From Bacillus sp. V59.32b (lineage in GTDB: Bacteria; Bacillota; Bacilli; Bacillales; DSM-1321), in contig NZ_QVTC01000010.1 in assembly GCF_003429085.1 (NCBI RefSeq), forward strand, positions 1-47,875: a DNA stretch of 47,875 nucleotides. Direction: 5' to 3'. Position numbers and translations under genes: made by a program. The notes under the pieces are model-generated. The model saw only the letters and a program-made list of their open reading frames with translations. It did not search any database and was not told the DNA's origin. How positions within the stretch are numbered: position 1 is the stretch's first letter; each line of letters opens with the position of its first letter. This document shows positions 8,830-17,397 of this stretch, piece after piece.

Positions 8830-8957
8830 GACATAAATGTGTTGTCTTTTTTTTTGCCGAAATGACTGAGTTTTTATTTTCGAGACAACAGATTTATGTC
8901 AATATTTTGTGACAAAAATCTGTTGTCTTTTTGTTTTTATGACATAAATGTATTGTC
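8830..8957. repeat. Four quasi-palindromic 17-mers upstream of the AAA ATPase
   Basis: Copies at 8830-8846 (GACATAAATGTGTTGTC), 8884-8900 (inverted, GACAACAGATTTATGTC), 8911-8927 (GACAAAAATCTGTTGTC) and 8941-8957 (GACATAAATGTATTGTC). Each is bounded by GAC and GTC. Copies two and three form a strong hairpin with a following T-run, and copy one could pair with copy two instead. The sites could be operators, an attenuator, or transposase-binding sites of a Mu/Tn7-like transposon end. Confidence 0.75.
8884..8940 (+). terminator. Terminator-like hairpin built from two 17-mers
   Basis: The 18-base arms 8884-8901 and 8910-8927 pair with one mismatch around an eight-base loop and are followed by TTTTTGTTTTT. 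Read toward the ATPase gene it would act as terminator or attenuator; the upstream copy at 8830 offers competing pairing. Confidence 0.6.
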
Positions 8958-9124
8958 AAATTGGAACACACATAAAAAATACAAATATTATATTCACTTT
9001 GTAAACGAAATTTAGTTAGCCTGGAAAAAAGAAACTTATAAGAATTTCACATCCGTTACTTCAATAATGTGATAAGCTGATTTTGGGGGATTTTGTAAAA
9101 AAACATCTATTAGGGGAGATTAAG

Positions 9125-11674
9125 TTGAAAATAGCAGTCGATTTTCTTATTGAATGGGCAGGAAATGATTCATGGAAAAAGAAAATTTGTAACGCTGTAC
9201 TTTCAGAAGAGCAGGTTGATATAAAAGAACTTACTAAAGAAGTAATTAATCTATTTTATTCAAAGGAAGAAATTATATTTCAAATACCTAAAAATGAATC
9301 AAAACCAGAGGCAAATTCATTATTTATTGAAAAAATTTCTCAGCCAATTAATATAAATGCGTTATCTGCAGATAGTGAATTTGTGTTGGGTAAGAATCTA
9401 AACGTGATATATGGTGAAAATGGTTCTGGAAAGTCTTCCTACGTTAGGACTTTTCGTAAACTTGCTAATAATTACTATACACAACTTAAAACATTAGAAC
9501 TTTTACCTAATGTTTATCTCCCAAATACATCTGGAGAACAGTCAATTCATATTTGTTTTAAAGATGGTAGTGACAGTATAAAGGAAACAGTAGATATAAA
9601 TGTCCCTCATGAAATTTTATCAAAAATAAATGTCTGGGATAGTGAGTCTGTTATTCCACTGATTAATAGTGACTTATCGTTTAGCGTTCTTCCCAAAGGA
9701 TTTGAATACTTTAAACAAGCATCACAGGTAATAGATCAGATTAAAGAACAAACTACTGCAATTTTAAAAAAGTATGAAGATATGAAAGCACAATTATTTA
9801 TTGATTCTTCATACGAATTAATCACAGAAGAAATTAATTCATTGTTAACATCCGGAATTAAAAGGAACGAATTACTTTCCTTCTTGCAATCGGAATACCC
9901 CATCAGTGATGATATCAACGAACTAATTACTGAGGTAAGTATCCAGGAAAAGGAATTACAAAGTAATAGTCCTCTGGAAAAAATTAAATTACTGCGAGTA
10001 CATAAAACTAAATTAAATGAAATGAATAAAGAAATTGAAACGGTATCTAAAACGCTAAATGAAGAGAATTTCGAAAAAATTAACCAGTTAATTTATCAGT
10101 ATAAAGCCAAAATTAAATTGGAGCATAATTTAAATGAAGAATATAAAAAGAGTATATCGGTGCTAAATAATATTAATGAAAATTGGCTTCAATTTATTAA
10201 ATTTGGTGGCGAGTATTATAAGTCAATAAATGGGAAGCCGAACGAGCACGATCGCTGCATCTTTTGCTCTCAAGAATTGTCTCAATCTAGCGTTGAATTT
10301 ATTAGTACTAATATAGATCATGTTGAAAAATCATTTGCGCATGAAATAGAATCATTAAAAAAGCAAATAGATGGATTTGAGCCGAAGAATCTAATGAGTA
10401 ATTTAAATGGAGAGGAAAAAGCAATACTAGAAAATGAATTCCTAATAAAAGAAATTGAGTCCTCAATAAATATAATAAAGAGCAACCAAGAAGTACTTCA
10501 AAAATGTATTAAAGAAAAAGAGTTGATAGGTAAGGTTCCCTCAATCGATTTATCAGATTTGTTGATGAAAATTAATAAAGAAATTGAAACTATCTCAACA
10601 AGAATAAGTTTTCTAGAGGGAAATGATGCTGAAATTAAGAAGCGATTAAAATCGCTTTCAGATATTAAAAAGAAATTTATGAAACATCAAAAAATGCATC
10701 AATCACTAGATAAATTCCATACATATTTAAATATCGATGAAAAATGTGTGAAGGTAAATAATGTAAAGAAAAAGTTGACTACAATAGCTTTAACAAGGAA
10801 ATCACAGGAAGCATTTGAACATATTGTTAAAGATGACTATGTTGCTCTTTTCAAAGAACATTGTGATGAATTAGATGTAGATAATGTATCAATCCAATTA
10901 AAACCTTCAAAAGGCATGAATCTTAGAGGAAAATCAGTTGGCTCTACAAAGTTTAAGATATCTAATGTAATGAGTGAAGGCGAACAAAAAGCTGTAGCAT
11001 TAGCAGAATTTGCAACAGATTTAAATATTAGAAAAAATTATAATACAGTTTTATTTGATGATCCAGTCACATCATTAGATTATAAAAGGGCAGAAAAATT
11101 TGCAAAGCTAATTTTAAAATTATCACAAGATAGACAAGTAATAGTATTTACACATAACATAATGTTTTACTATTTTTTATATAACTTATCACCAAAGAAA
11201 AAGAATGATGAAAATTTTAAGTTTTTTAAAGTAGATGAATCTGACACTAATAATAAAGGAATAATTACGCAATCCTTTAGCGGCCGATTAGAAAATTTAA
11301 ATGAAGCTACCAAAAAAATAAACAAACATAAAAATATCATTGAAAGTAAATCATGTGTTGGAGATATTTTAGAAGCGCAGTTAAAACAGGCATATTCAGA
11401 TATTAGAACTTGGTGTGAATTAATCATTGAAGAGGGCTTTTTTAAGCATATCATAAGACGCTATGAACCAAATATTCAATTTGGATATGTTCGGAAACTT
11501 AATCCTAATTTTATAGGTGAATTAGAAACAGTGGCTGATTTATTTGAAAAATCATGTCGATGGATGATGGGCCACAACCAACCTGTTGAAACTCAAATGG
11601 CATCAGCTGGTAGAGCAGCTTTTTTAGTGGATCACGCATATATAATTACTATGTATAATGAATATGGTAAATAG
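9125..11674 (+). CDS. AAA_13-type ATPase, PrrC/RloC-like putative defence protein
   Basis: Large 849-aa SMC-like ATPase. The Walker A is GENGSGKSS (97-105). A long coiled-coil region (about 200-560) carries a central C378-IF-C381 pair like a zinc-hook or zinc-finger half. The ABC signature is MSEGEQ (616-621), Walker B is LFDDP (643-647) and the switch His is H677. The C-terminal region has R761-x3-E765 and later H817 (GHNQP), an arrangement reminiscent of the Arg/Glu/His triad of PrrC and RloC anticodon nucleases; that assignment is inference. TTG at 9125 is chosen because AGGGGAG lies eight bases upstream; an upstream TTG at 9083 lacks this. The gene is AT-rich and stands alone, with no restriction-modification partner, fitting a horizontally acquired defence or abortive-infection gene. 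Confidence 0.8.
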   Translation: MKIAVDFLIEWAGNDSWKKKICNAVLSEEQVDIKELTKEVINLFYSKEEIIFQIPKNESKPEANSLFIEKISQPININALSADSEFVLGKNLNVIYGENGSGKSSYVRTFRKLANNYYTQLKTLELLPNVYLPNTSGEQSIHICFKDGSDSIKETVDINVPHEILSKINVWDSESVIPLINSDLSFSVLPKGFEYFKQASQVIDQIKEQTTAILKKYEDMKAQLFIDSSYELITEEINSLLTSGIKRNELLSFLQSEYPISDDINELITEVSIQEKELQSNSPLEKIKLLRVHKTKLNEMNKEIETVSKTLNEENFEKINQLIYQYKAKIKLEHNLNEEYKKSISVLNNINENWLQFIKFGGEYYKSINGKPNEHDRCIFCSQELSQSSVEFISTNIDHVEKSFAHEIESLKKQIDGFEPKNLMSNLNGEEKAILENEFLIKEIESSINIIKSNQEVLQKCIKEKELIGKVPSIDLSDLLMKINKEIETISTRISFLEGNDAEIKKRLKSLSDIKKKFMKHQKMHQSLDKFHTYLNIDEKCVKVNNVKKKLTTIALTRKSQEAFEHIVKDDYVALFKEHCDELDVDNVSIQLKPSKGMNLRGKSVGSTKFKISNVMSEGEQKAVALAEFATDLNIRKNYNTVLFDDPVTSLDYKRAEKFAKLILKLSQDRQVIVFTHNIMFYYFLYNLSPKKKNDENFKFFKVDESDTNNKGIITQSFSGRLENLNEATKKINKHKNIIESKSCVGDILEAQLKQAYSDIRTWCELIIEEGFFKHIIRRYEPNIQFGYVRKLNPNFIGELETVADLFEKSCRWMMGHNQPVETQMASAGRAAFLVDHAYIITMYNEYGK

Positions 11675-11710
11675 CACTAAAGGCATCTTTTTTAAGATGC
11701 CTCTAGTGCT
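11673..11710. terminator. Long hairpin after the AAA ATPase
   Basis: AGCACTA-AGGCATCTT pairs with AAGATGCCT-TAGTGCT. It starts at the ATPase stop codon and also covers the end of the ferredoxin relic on the other strand. The T-run behind it is weak in either direction. Confidence 0.65.
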
Positions 11711-11885
11711 ATTTACTTTGAGAAGTACACTGCTTTTGGCAATTAATCGATGTATCTTTTGGCAGTGTGTTATTTAATCCTTTAAGATTATTAATTAAAG
11801 GGAATTTGATGTTTGAGGCTGCAGCTCCACAAGCCCCGCAAGCAATACATGTGTCTTTGTCTACATTCGTACACTACTTTGCCAT
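11709..11885 (-). pseudogene. fer: Ferredoxin gene relic
   Basis: On the minus strand, behind GAAGGAAGAG, the frame reads [26 protein letters not shown], the N-terminus of the short Bacillus [4Fe-4S] ferredoxin ([23 protein letters not shown] type). Codon 4 is TAG and the frame after GAAA bears no resemblance to the rest of ferredoxin. The first three cluster cysteines survive but the C-terminal half with the fourth ligand is gone. It is a truncated, inactive copy. Confidence 0.8.
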
Positions 11886-11923
11886 ACCCTACTCTTCCTT
11901 CTAACAATGTCTTATTTCAAATG

Positions 11924-11966
11924 AAACCGCCACATATCCTAAACCTAATTGAATATGTGACGGTTT
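11924..11966. terminator. Hairpin between VOC gene and ferredoxin relic
   Basis: AAACCGCCACATAT pairs with ATATGTGACGGTTT. Probably the terminator of the minus-strand VOC gene ending at 12038. Confidence 0.6.
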
Positions 11967-12037
11967 GATTCTTGTTTATTTAGAATGCGGTGTTATCCAA
12001 CGATATTAACTGAAATCGAATCCGATGTTATTTGCCC

Positions 12038-12724
12038 CTACAACATGGAGGTTGGATCTACAGGCTGAGCCGGTGTGAACTCGCCAGCCAATGCCCGTCG
12101 ATGGAGGTCATCATGTGATGCACCTCCATTGGCGGCCTCAATCATCAAATCGGGATCGACCTGCACTCCGAGTGGGTTCTTCATCATCTCTTGTGAATTT
12201 CCCATGTATTCTCTCGACTTGTCCCAGTCACCGAAGTTGTCGACTTGCAACTCAATCATGTTGCCATCTGGATCTTTGTAATAGAAAGAAGTGGTCGCGC
12301 CGTGGTCCACTGAGGCAATAGGCGTGATTCCGATTCCTTTCATACGTGCATAGGAGTTCAGAAGGTCATTGATCGTTTCATACTCGAATGCCACATGCTG
12401 CATCCGAATATGAGCATTCTTGTCTCTATCTTCACTCACACCCGGCAACGACATCAACGCAATGCGATGATTTGCCCTGTCATTTGTGAGCCAAGCACCC
12501 ACAGGAGCTTGATTCTGATCTACCCCCATCGAAGTGGAAGACTCAAGAATTGTCGTTGTACCGAGTACCTTGTTGTACCAGTCAACCATTTCGTCCAGAT
12601 TGCCTGTGATGATGCCGAAGTGGTGCAGTGTAGGGCGGATGATGCCGTCGTTTTTTTCTTGTGACATAAAGTTCCCTTCCGGGTTAATTGCAGGTCTTAA
12701 AGCTTGTTCATTGGATTGACTCAT
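12038..12724 (-). CDS. VOC-family protein, extradiol-dioxygenase/glyoxalase-like
   Basis: 228-aa single-module vicinal oxygen chelate protein. Metal ligands are apparent as His in RPTLHHFGI, His in RMQHVAFEY and Glu in DGNMIELQVD. This pattern resembles catechol 2,3-dioxygenase-type extradiol enzymes, but the substrate is unknown and the C-terminal 60 residues lie outside the domain. ATG at 12724 follows AAGGAGTGG; an upstream in-frame GTG overlaps the ribosome binding site. It is divergent from a TetR gene and separated from it by operator-like repeats, suggesting a regulator-target pair. Confidence 0.82.
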   Translation of the reverse strand: MSQSNEQALRPAINPEGNFMSQEKNDGIIRPTLHHFGIITGNLDEMVDWYNKVLGTTTILESSTSMGVDQNQAPVGAWLTNDRANHRIALMSLPGVSEDRDKNAHIRMQHVAFEYETINDLLNSYARMKGIGITPIASVDHGATTSFYYKDPDGNMIELQVDNFGDWDKSREYMGNSQEMMKNPLGVQVDPDLMIEAANGGASHDDLHRRALAGEFTPAQPVDPTSML

Positions 12725-12749
12725 AAAATATTCCACTCCTTGTAGTGAT

Positions 12750-12788
12750 TTTAACTGAATTTAATTCACTGAATATCATTCAGTTAAA
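12750..12788. promoter_or_regulatory. Putative TetR operator upstream of the VOC gene
   Basis: TTTAACTGAA (12750-12759) and TTCAGTTAAA (12779-12788) are perfect inverted arms, with further ACTGAAT repeats between them. It lies between the VOC start and the divergent TetR gene, so it is a likely binding site of that regulator. Confidence 0.6.
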
Positions 12789-13040
12789 TTTATTATAACT
12801 TAATTCACGAAAGTAGCAAAAATATTACACTTCCTCAATAGGATTTAGTTTCCTCTAGGATGTGTTCATTCACAGAATTCCCTATTTTTAGTGGCATATG
12901 CATACTGAAAGGTGGCGAGGAGTTGATTTTGTTTAATCCGTGTTTTAAACTTCATAAATGGAGCGTCCTTCTATGTGATGGTATTTAAGGGCTTTTGAAA
13001 TTCTACGAGATCATAATTTATTAATATAGGGGTAATACAT

Positions 13041-13628
13041 ATGAAAGAACAGAAGCTAACCAAGAGGAAAGAACGGTCCATTCAAACCAAACAAAATATT
13101 TATGATGTGGCTTTGGAACTCATGAAGAACATAAGTTTCAATGATGTCACAATCGAGGAAATAAGCAAAAAAGCCGGGGTATCTGTTGGTTCGTTTTATT
13201 ACTACTTCAGTTCAAAAGAGGATATTTATCTAAAACTGTTCAAACAAATGGATGAAGAGCTTTTTCAGGACTTTGATGTTAAAGGTCAAACGGGGCCTGT
13301 GGATGGAGTCATTCAGGACTTCTTTATCCAACTTGCCAGGTATATTACGGAACTGGGGTTAAATATTACGAGGTATAATCTTTTTACAGATCACACTATT
13401 TTTTATGAAGAAGATTTATATATGAATATTGCTTTGCAAAATATAATAAAACTAGGTCAGACAAATGAACAACTCACCACTGATATGAGTGAAAAGGAAA
13501 TGACTAACTATCTGCTGGTCATAGTCAGGGGAATCGTACTCGACTGGTGCGTCAACAATGGGGATTACTCGTTAGAAGAAAAGATAATGGAGTTTATGAA
13601 ACGGATTCTTTCGTCCGTCAAATCTTGA
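13041..13628 (+). CDS. TetR/AcrR-family transcriptional regulator
   Basis: 195-aa regulator with the N-terminal helix-turn-helix FNDVTIEEISKKAGVSVGSFYYYFSSKEDIY (about residues 35-65) and a helical ligand-binding C-terminal domain. The start ATG follows AGGGG eight bases upstream. It probably represses the divergent VOC gene through the inverted repeat at 12750-12788. The inducer is unknown. Confidence 0.88.
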   Translation: MKEQKLTKRKERSIQTKQNIYDVALELMKNISFNDVTIEEISKKAGVSVGSFYYYFSSKEDIYLKLFKQMDEELFQDFDVKGQTGPVDGVIQDFFIQLARYITELGLNITRYNLFTDHTIFYEEDLYMNIALQNIIKLGQTNEQLTTDMSEKEMTNYLLVIVRGIVLDWCVNNGDYSLEEKIMEFMKRILSSVKS

Positions 13629-13632
13629 TATT

Positions 13633-13806
13633 GATAGCTGGACGACGGCGGCCCATTTCAATGCCTTATCAGGCTATAGATTTCATGAAAAAGACTGGAA
13701 CTCGTCAATCCTGAAAACATTGGAAGCCACTGCGAAAGTAAAAACACAACTTTCAAAATTTCGGTTAATACAAAAGGCAGGGTTAACTAATATGTACCCT
13801 TTGTAA
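13633..13806 (+). other. Unassigned coding fragment cut by the IS3 relic
   Basis: An open frame without a start (begins DSWTTAAHFNALSGYRFHEK) runs 57 codons and ends at the edge of the IS3-family remnant. It looks like the tail of an older gene truncated by the insertion. I do not recognise the family. Confidence 0.25.
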
Positions 13807-14545
13807 AGGACAATTCTAAAAAAGGTCAGGTAGCCTTAAGAAGATGATCTCTGTATTGAACAGGGGTCATCTTTTTTAGCTTCCATTGATACCTGTGATG
13901 ATTAGGTAATATACTTGTCTATCTCACGTTTCAATTCAGTTAACGTTTTACACGTCTTTATATTTGCTTCATCTTTAAGGTGGCCAAAGAAGGACTCGAT
14001 TGGTGCTTTGTCCCAACAGTTGGCCACGTCTAGACATAGACGGACGCAGTCCCATTTTCTTGACGAGTTTTTGAAAGTCAGGATGTGTATAGTGGGTTTC
14101 TAGGTCTGAATAAATGAGTGCGTCCTTAGCTTTCTTAAAGTTACGTTTCTTCTTATGGTTGTGTAAAGTGTGGTAGCCAGCTCCATCGTGATGTGGTCCG
14201 ACAAATGTTCAGCCAGGACTTGCCCCGTTGAACCGTCTTTGATGATGGAAATTGGTCCTTTGCCCATTGTGGTAGATTAGATACGTGATATCAGTGACAA
14301 GCACTTTGCCAGGGATCTCTTGCTTAAATTCACGATTTAACAGGTTGGGAACCACTCGATGTTCTTTTGTGGCCTTCATCATTCTTTTGTATGGATTTGC
14401 TTTTCTAATAGGGCAGATAATATCGAATTTCTTCATAATTCTGCGAAGGCGTTTCAAATTGTAGACATACTTAAATTGACCAGCCAAATACCGGTTGAGC
14501 TTTGTGATCCTAGGATTATAATAATAAGATATTTACATCAATACA
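13800..14545 (-). mobile_element. Degenerate IS3-family (IS150-group) element
   Basis: The minus strand encodes the IS3 OrfB transposase in pieces. One piece runs from YNPRITKLNRYLAGQFKYV through RRIMKKFDIICPIRKANPYKR and KATKEHRVVPNLLNREF to VLVTDITYLIY (14209-14540). After frameshifts, remnants of the catalytic core follow, with WDKAPIESFFGHLKDEANIKT near 13960-14020 and the C-terminal HHRYQWKLKKMTP near 13870. OrfA and the 5' part of OrfB are missing beyond about 14545, where a TetR gene ends. Several frameshifts make it inactive. Confidence 0.85.
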
Positions 14546-14549
14546 GTTC

Positions 14550-15097
14550 CTATTTTTTTATGAAATGCATTAATTGCTTTAGATAATCTTCTGGTTGTGT
14601 CGTTTGATTTTGCATCCAATGCATCGCAGCTCCATAAAGTGCCCAACTTAACATCACCGCAACAGCCTCTACCTCATTTTGGTTTCGGTTAGGCCATTGA
14701 TTTTGTGCCCACTCTAAAAAAAAGGCTTGAAGTTCCTGTTTAAAAATCGTTTCTATTTGGGGTGTGAATGCCTCGTAGCTTCGCTGACATTGGTTACTGA
14801 TAGACGTTTGGAACTTAATAATGGATAAAAAAATAGCCTTAATGGTCTCTTCGTTAATTACCTCATGTGTACTTACTTCTTGAATGACTTCTCTCATAAC
14901 ACTTTCACTTAACACCTTTTCAAGCAAGTCATATTTGTCAACGAAATGATAATAAAAGGTTGCACGATTAACAGTGCAGTAGTTGTAATATCTTTAATTG
15001 TGATGTCCTTAAAATCTTTTTTCATTGATAACTCGATAAACGCATCCATAATGAGTTTGCGGGTGCGGAGAATACGGGGGTCAATTTGTTTTTCCAT
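14550..15097 (-). pseudogene. Frameshifted TetR/AcrR regulator
   Basis: The first part reads MEKQIDPRILRTRKLIMDAF and on to KDITIKDITTTA. One base out of register it continues as VNRATFYYHFVDKYDLLEK and on through a TetR C-terminal domain (ends LMHFIKK). A single-base deletion at about 14974, inside the recognition helix, separates them (GCA-aCT-GTT would restore the frame). The start has a good ribosome binding site. It is divergent from the redox operon starting at 15246 and was probably its repressor, so the operon may now be constitutive. A sequencing error is the alternative. Confidence 0.8.
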
Positions 15098-15185
15098 AAA
15101 ATTATCTCCTATTTTTTAGACATTTTTATCGATATGTTGGATATACGATATATTTCTTATTTTATCGGTTGTTTACCGTTTTCCG

Positions 15186-15212
15186 ACTTGTTATATTGAT
15201 TTTACAACAAGT
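15186..15212. promoter_or_regulatory. Operator-like inverted repeat before the redox operon
   Basis: ACTTGTT (15186-15192) and AACAAGT (15206-15212) form a perfect 7-bp inverted repeat with a 13-base spacer in the divergent promoter region between the broken TetR gene and the redox operon. It is a candidate operator of that TetR. Confidence 0.45.
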
Positions 15213-15245
15213 GTAGGATAAACGAAAGGTGTTGGAGTGGAGAAA

Positions 15246-15890
15246 ATGAAATTAACGATTTTTGGAGCAAATGGTCAAATTGGTCAGCTTCTTGTTAAGC
15301 AAGCACTTGAGGGTGGATATGATGTTACAGCCTATACAAGACGACCTAATGCTTTAAATATAGAACATGAAAAACTACAAATTGTAGTTGGGGCTTTAAC
15401 AGACCGAGAAAAATTAAGAGAAGCAATTGTAGGAAGGGATGCGGTTTTAAGTGCCATTGGACCAGCACTGTCAATGAAACGACAAGTTGTGGACCTTCCT
15501 ATTGCAGAAGCACATAAAGCTATTGTCTCAGTTATGGAAATGTGCGGACTTAAAAGGTTGATTACACTTGGAACACCTAGTATCTCTGCTGAAGAAGACG
15601 TAAAACAATTTATTACTGTGTTTCCAAATATAATGCCAAAACTATTCTCTCCTACTCCATACGCTGAGATGAAAGGAATAGAGACATTGATCAAAAATTC
15701 TAAAATGGATTGGACTGTTGTACGGATTATTAATCCGAATGTTAAAACAAATGGTAACGGTTATTCAGTTTCTTTTGGAGATACAAAAGGTAAGATGGGT
15801 GTTTCCCGTTATAATGCTGCGAAATGTATGCTTGATGCTGTGACGAGAGACGAGTGGATTCATAAAATGCCAATCGTATTTAACAACTAG
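15246..15890 (+). CDS. NAD(P)H-binding oxidoreductase (NmrA/SDR-like)
   Basis: 214-aa atypical short-chain dehydrogenase with the N-terminal dinucleotide-binding motif FGANGQIGQ and an NADP-preferring TRRP segment after the second strand. It lacks a clear YxxxK pair, as in flavin-reductase-like or NmrA-type proteins. ATG at 15246 has GGAG eight bases upstream; a GTG at 15237 overlaps that site. It is the first gene of a five-gene redox operon. Confidence 0.8.
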   Translation: MKLTIFGANGQIGQLLVKQALEGGYDVTAYTRRPNALNIEHEKLQIVVGALTDREKLREAIVGRDAVLSAIGPALSMKRQVVDLPIAEAHKAIVSVMEMCGLKRLITLGTPSISAEEDVKQFITVFPNIMPKLFSPTPYAEMKGIETLIKNSKMDWTVVRIINPNVKTNGNGYSVSFGDTKGKMGVSRYNAAKCMLDAVTRDEWIHKMPIVFNN

Positions 15891-15902
15891 GAGGGCAAGC
15901 GA

Positions 15903-16946
15903 ATGAGTAAATTTGAGTTTGGTGTCTATTCTTTAGGCGAACGAATACCTGATACAAATGGGAATATTCCTACTGCTCAATCCAGAGTAGAAGAGATTAT
16001 TCAAATGGCAAAAATGGCGGAGGAATCAGGACTTGATATTTTTGGTGTTGGAGAACATCACCGCCTGGATTTTGTCACATCTTCTTACGCCATGCTGCTT
16101 GCAGCTATTGCTCGGGAAACGAAAAATATTAAACTAACCAGCACACTGTCCGTGATTAGTACAGCCGATCCAGTTCGTGTGTATGAAGATTTTGCCACAT
16201 TGGATTTATTATCGAACGGACGAACTGAAATAATTTTAGGTCGTGGGGCATTTTTAGAATCGTTTTCTCTCTTCGGAGAAAGTTTAGAGAATTACAATGA
16301 ATTGTTTGAAGATAAGTTAGATCTATTTTTGAAACTACAAGAACAGGAAGTCATCACATGGCAAGGGAAATTCCGTTCCCCTCTTCAAGATTCACAAATC
16401 GCACCTAGACCTGTTCAGAAGAAACTGCCGATTTGGATTGGTGTTGGGGGAACTCCTGAAAGTGCAATTCGTGCAGGAAGACTTGGTTTAAATATGGCAC
16501 TTGGCTTGCTAAGTGGTCGTCCAGAATCTATCAAACGACTAACAGACCTATACTGGCAAGCCGCAAGAGAAGCAGGACATGACTTAACTAAGTTACGAAT
16601 TTCTGTGACAGGACATTCGTATATAGCCCAAACAGGAGAACAAGCCATAAATGAATTTGTTCCTCACTATAATCAATACTTTGGTTACTTTTTAAAAGAG
16701 CGTGGTCAACGCTTCCACACAACAGCTGAGTATTTGATGCCTCAGAGAGATGCTGGACAAATTTTAGCAGTTGGAAGTGCAGAGGAACTAGCAGAAAAGA
16801 TATTGTATCAGCATGAGTTATTCGGACATTCACGATTTATGGGACAGTTTGATATGGGGAATCAGCCATTAGCCAGAGTGGAAAAAGCTATTGATTTACT
16901 GGCAACCAAAGTAGCACCAATCGTTCGTAAAGCCTTATCAAAATAA
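15903..16946 (+). CDS. LLM-class flavin-dependent oxidoreductase
   Basis: 347-aa luciferase-like monooxygenase family protein. Typical segments are FGVGEHHRLDFVTSSYAMLLAAIA (near 45), LSVISTADPVRVYEDFATLDLLSNGR, EIILGRGAF, and RPVQKKLPIWIGVGGTPES. It binds FMN supplied by a reductase; an FMN reductase gene ends the same operon. The start is 12 bases after the previous stop with a TAGGAGG site. The substrate is unknown. Confidence 0.9.
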   Translation: MSKFEFGVYSLGERIPDTNGNIPTAQSRVEEIIQMAKMAEESGLDIFGVGEHHRLDFVTSSYAMLLAAIARETKNIKLTSTLSVISTADPVRVYEDFATLDLLSNGRTEIILGRGAFLESFSLFGESLENYNELFEDKLDLFLKLQEQEVITWQGKFRSPLQDSQIAPRPVQKKLPIWIGVGGTPESAIRAGRLGLNMALGLLSGRPESIKRLTDLYWQAAREAGHDLTKLRISVTGHSYIAQTGEQAINEFVPHYNQYFGYFLKERGQRFHTTAEYLMPQRDAGQILAVGSAEELAEKILYQHELFGHSRFMGQFDMGNQPLARVEKAIDLLATKVAPIVRKALSK

Positions 16947-17004
16947 CGTAAAACTTAAAAATAGTTTAATAAATAAAATAATATAACAAGGGGAGAGAAG
17001 AATA

Positions 17005-17352
17005 ATGGTGATTTTAACTTATATTTTACAAGGGATTCTTGTATTACTGTTTTTAATGGCAGGGTACGGGAAACTATCAGGATCTGAGATGCATGTGGAA
17101 GGTTTTAAAAAATGGGGATATCCACAATGGTTTAGAATTGTAACAGGGATCGTGGAGTTAGTAGGGGCTGTCCTTTTAATCGTCGGATATTGGGCAGAAG
17201 CTTCAGCAATAACTGGAGCATTAATACTCGGTATTACAGGTATTGGAGGAATCCTTACACACATTAAGGTTAAGGATTCCTTTAAGGATACAGCGATGAT
17301 TCTACTCTTAACCATTCTAGCGTTCGTTGTATTTTTTCAATATTTAACGTAA
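17005..17352 (+). CDS. DoxX-family membrane protein
   Basis: 115-aa protein with four predicted membrane helices. The first helix contains FLMAGYGKLSG and the second FRIVTGIVELVGAVLLIVG, typical of DoxX/DoxD-like quinone-associated membrane proteins. It sits in the redox operon between the LLM oxidoreductase and an NmrA-like reductase, with an AGGGGAG site before the ATG. The electron-transfer role is inferred from context. Confidence 0.82.
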   Translation: MVILTYILQGILVLLFLMAGYGKLSGSEMHVEGFKKWGYPQWFRIVTGIVELVGAVLLIVGYWAEASAITGALILGITGIGGILTHIKVKDSFKDTAMILLLTILAFVVFFQYLT

Positions 17353-17397
17353 AGAAGTAATAAGATGATATAACATACATTTTGGAGGAAAAATAGA

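Noticed and set aside
12075-12719. Several plus-strand frames inside the VOC gene
   Set aside because: They are antisense to a conserved VOC coding sequence with its own ribosome binding site.
13041-15097. Both TetR genes regulating one shared system
   Set aside because: Each lies divergent from its own target with distinct operator-like repeats, and an IS3 relic separates them.
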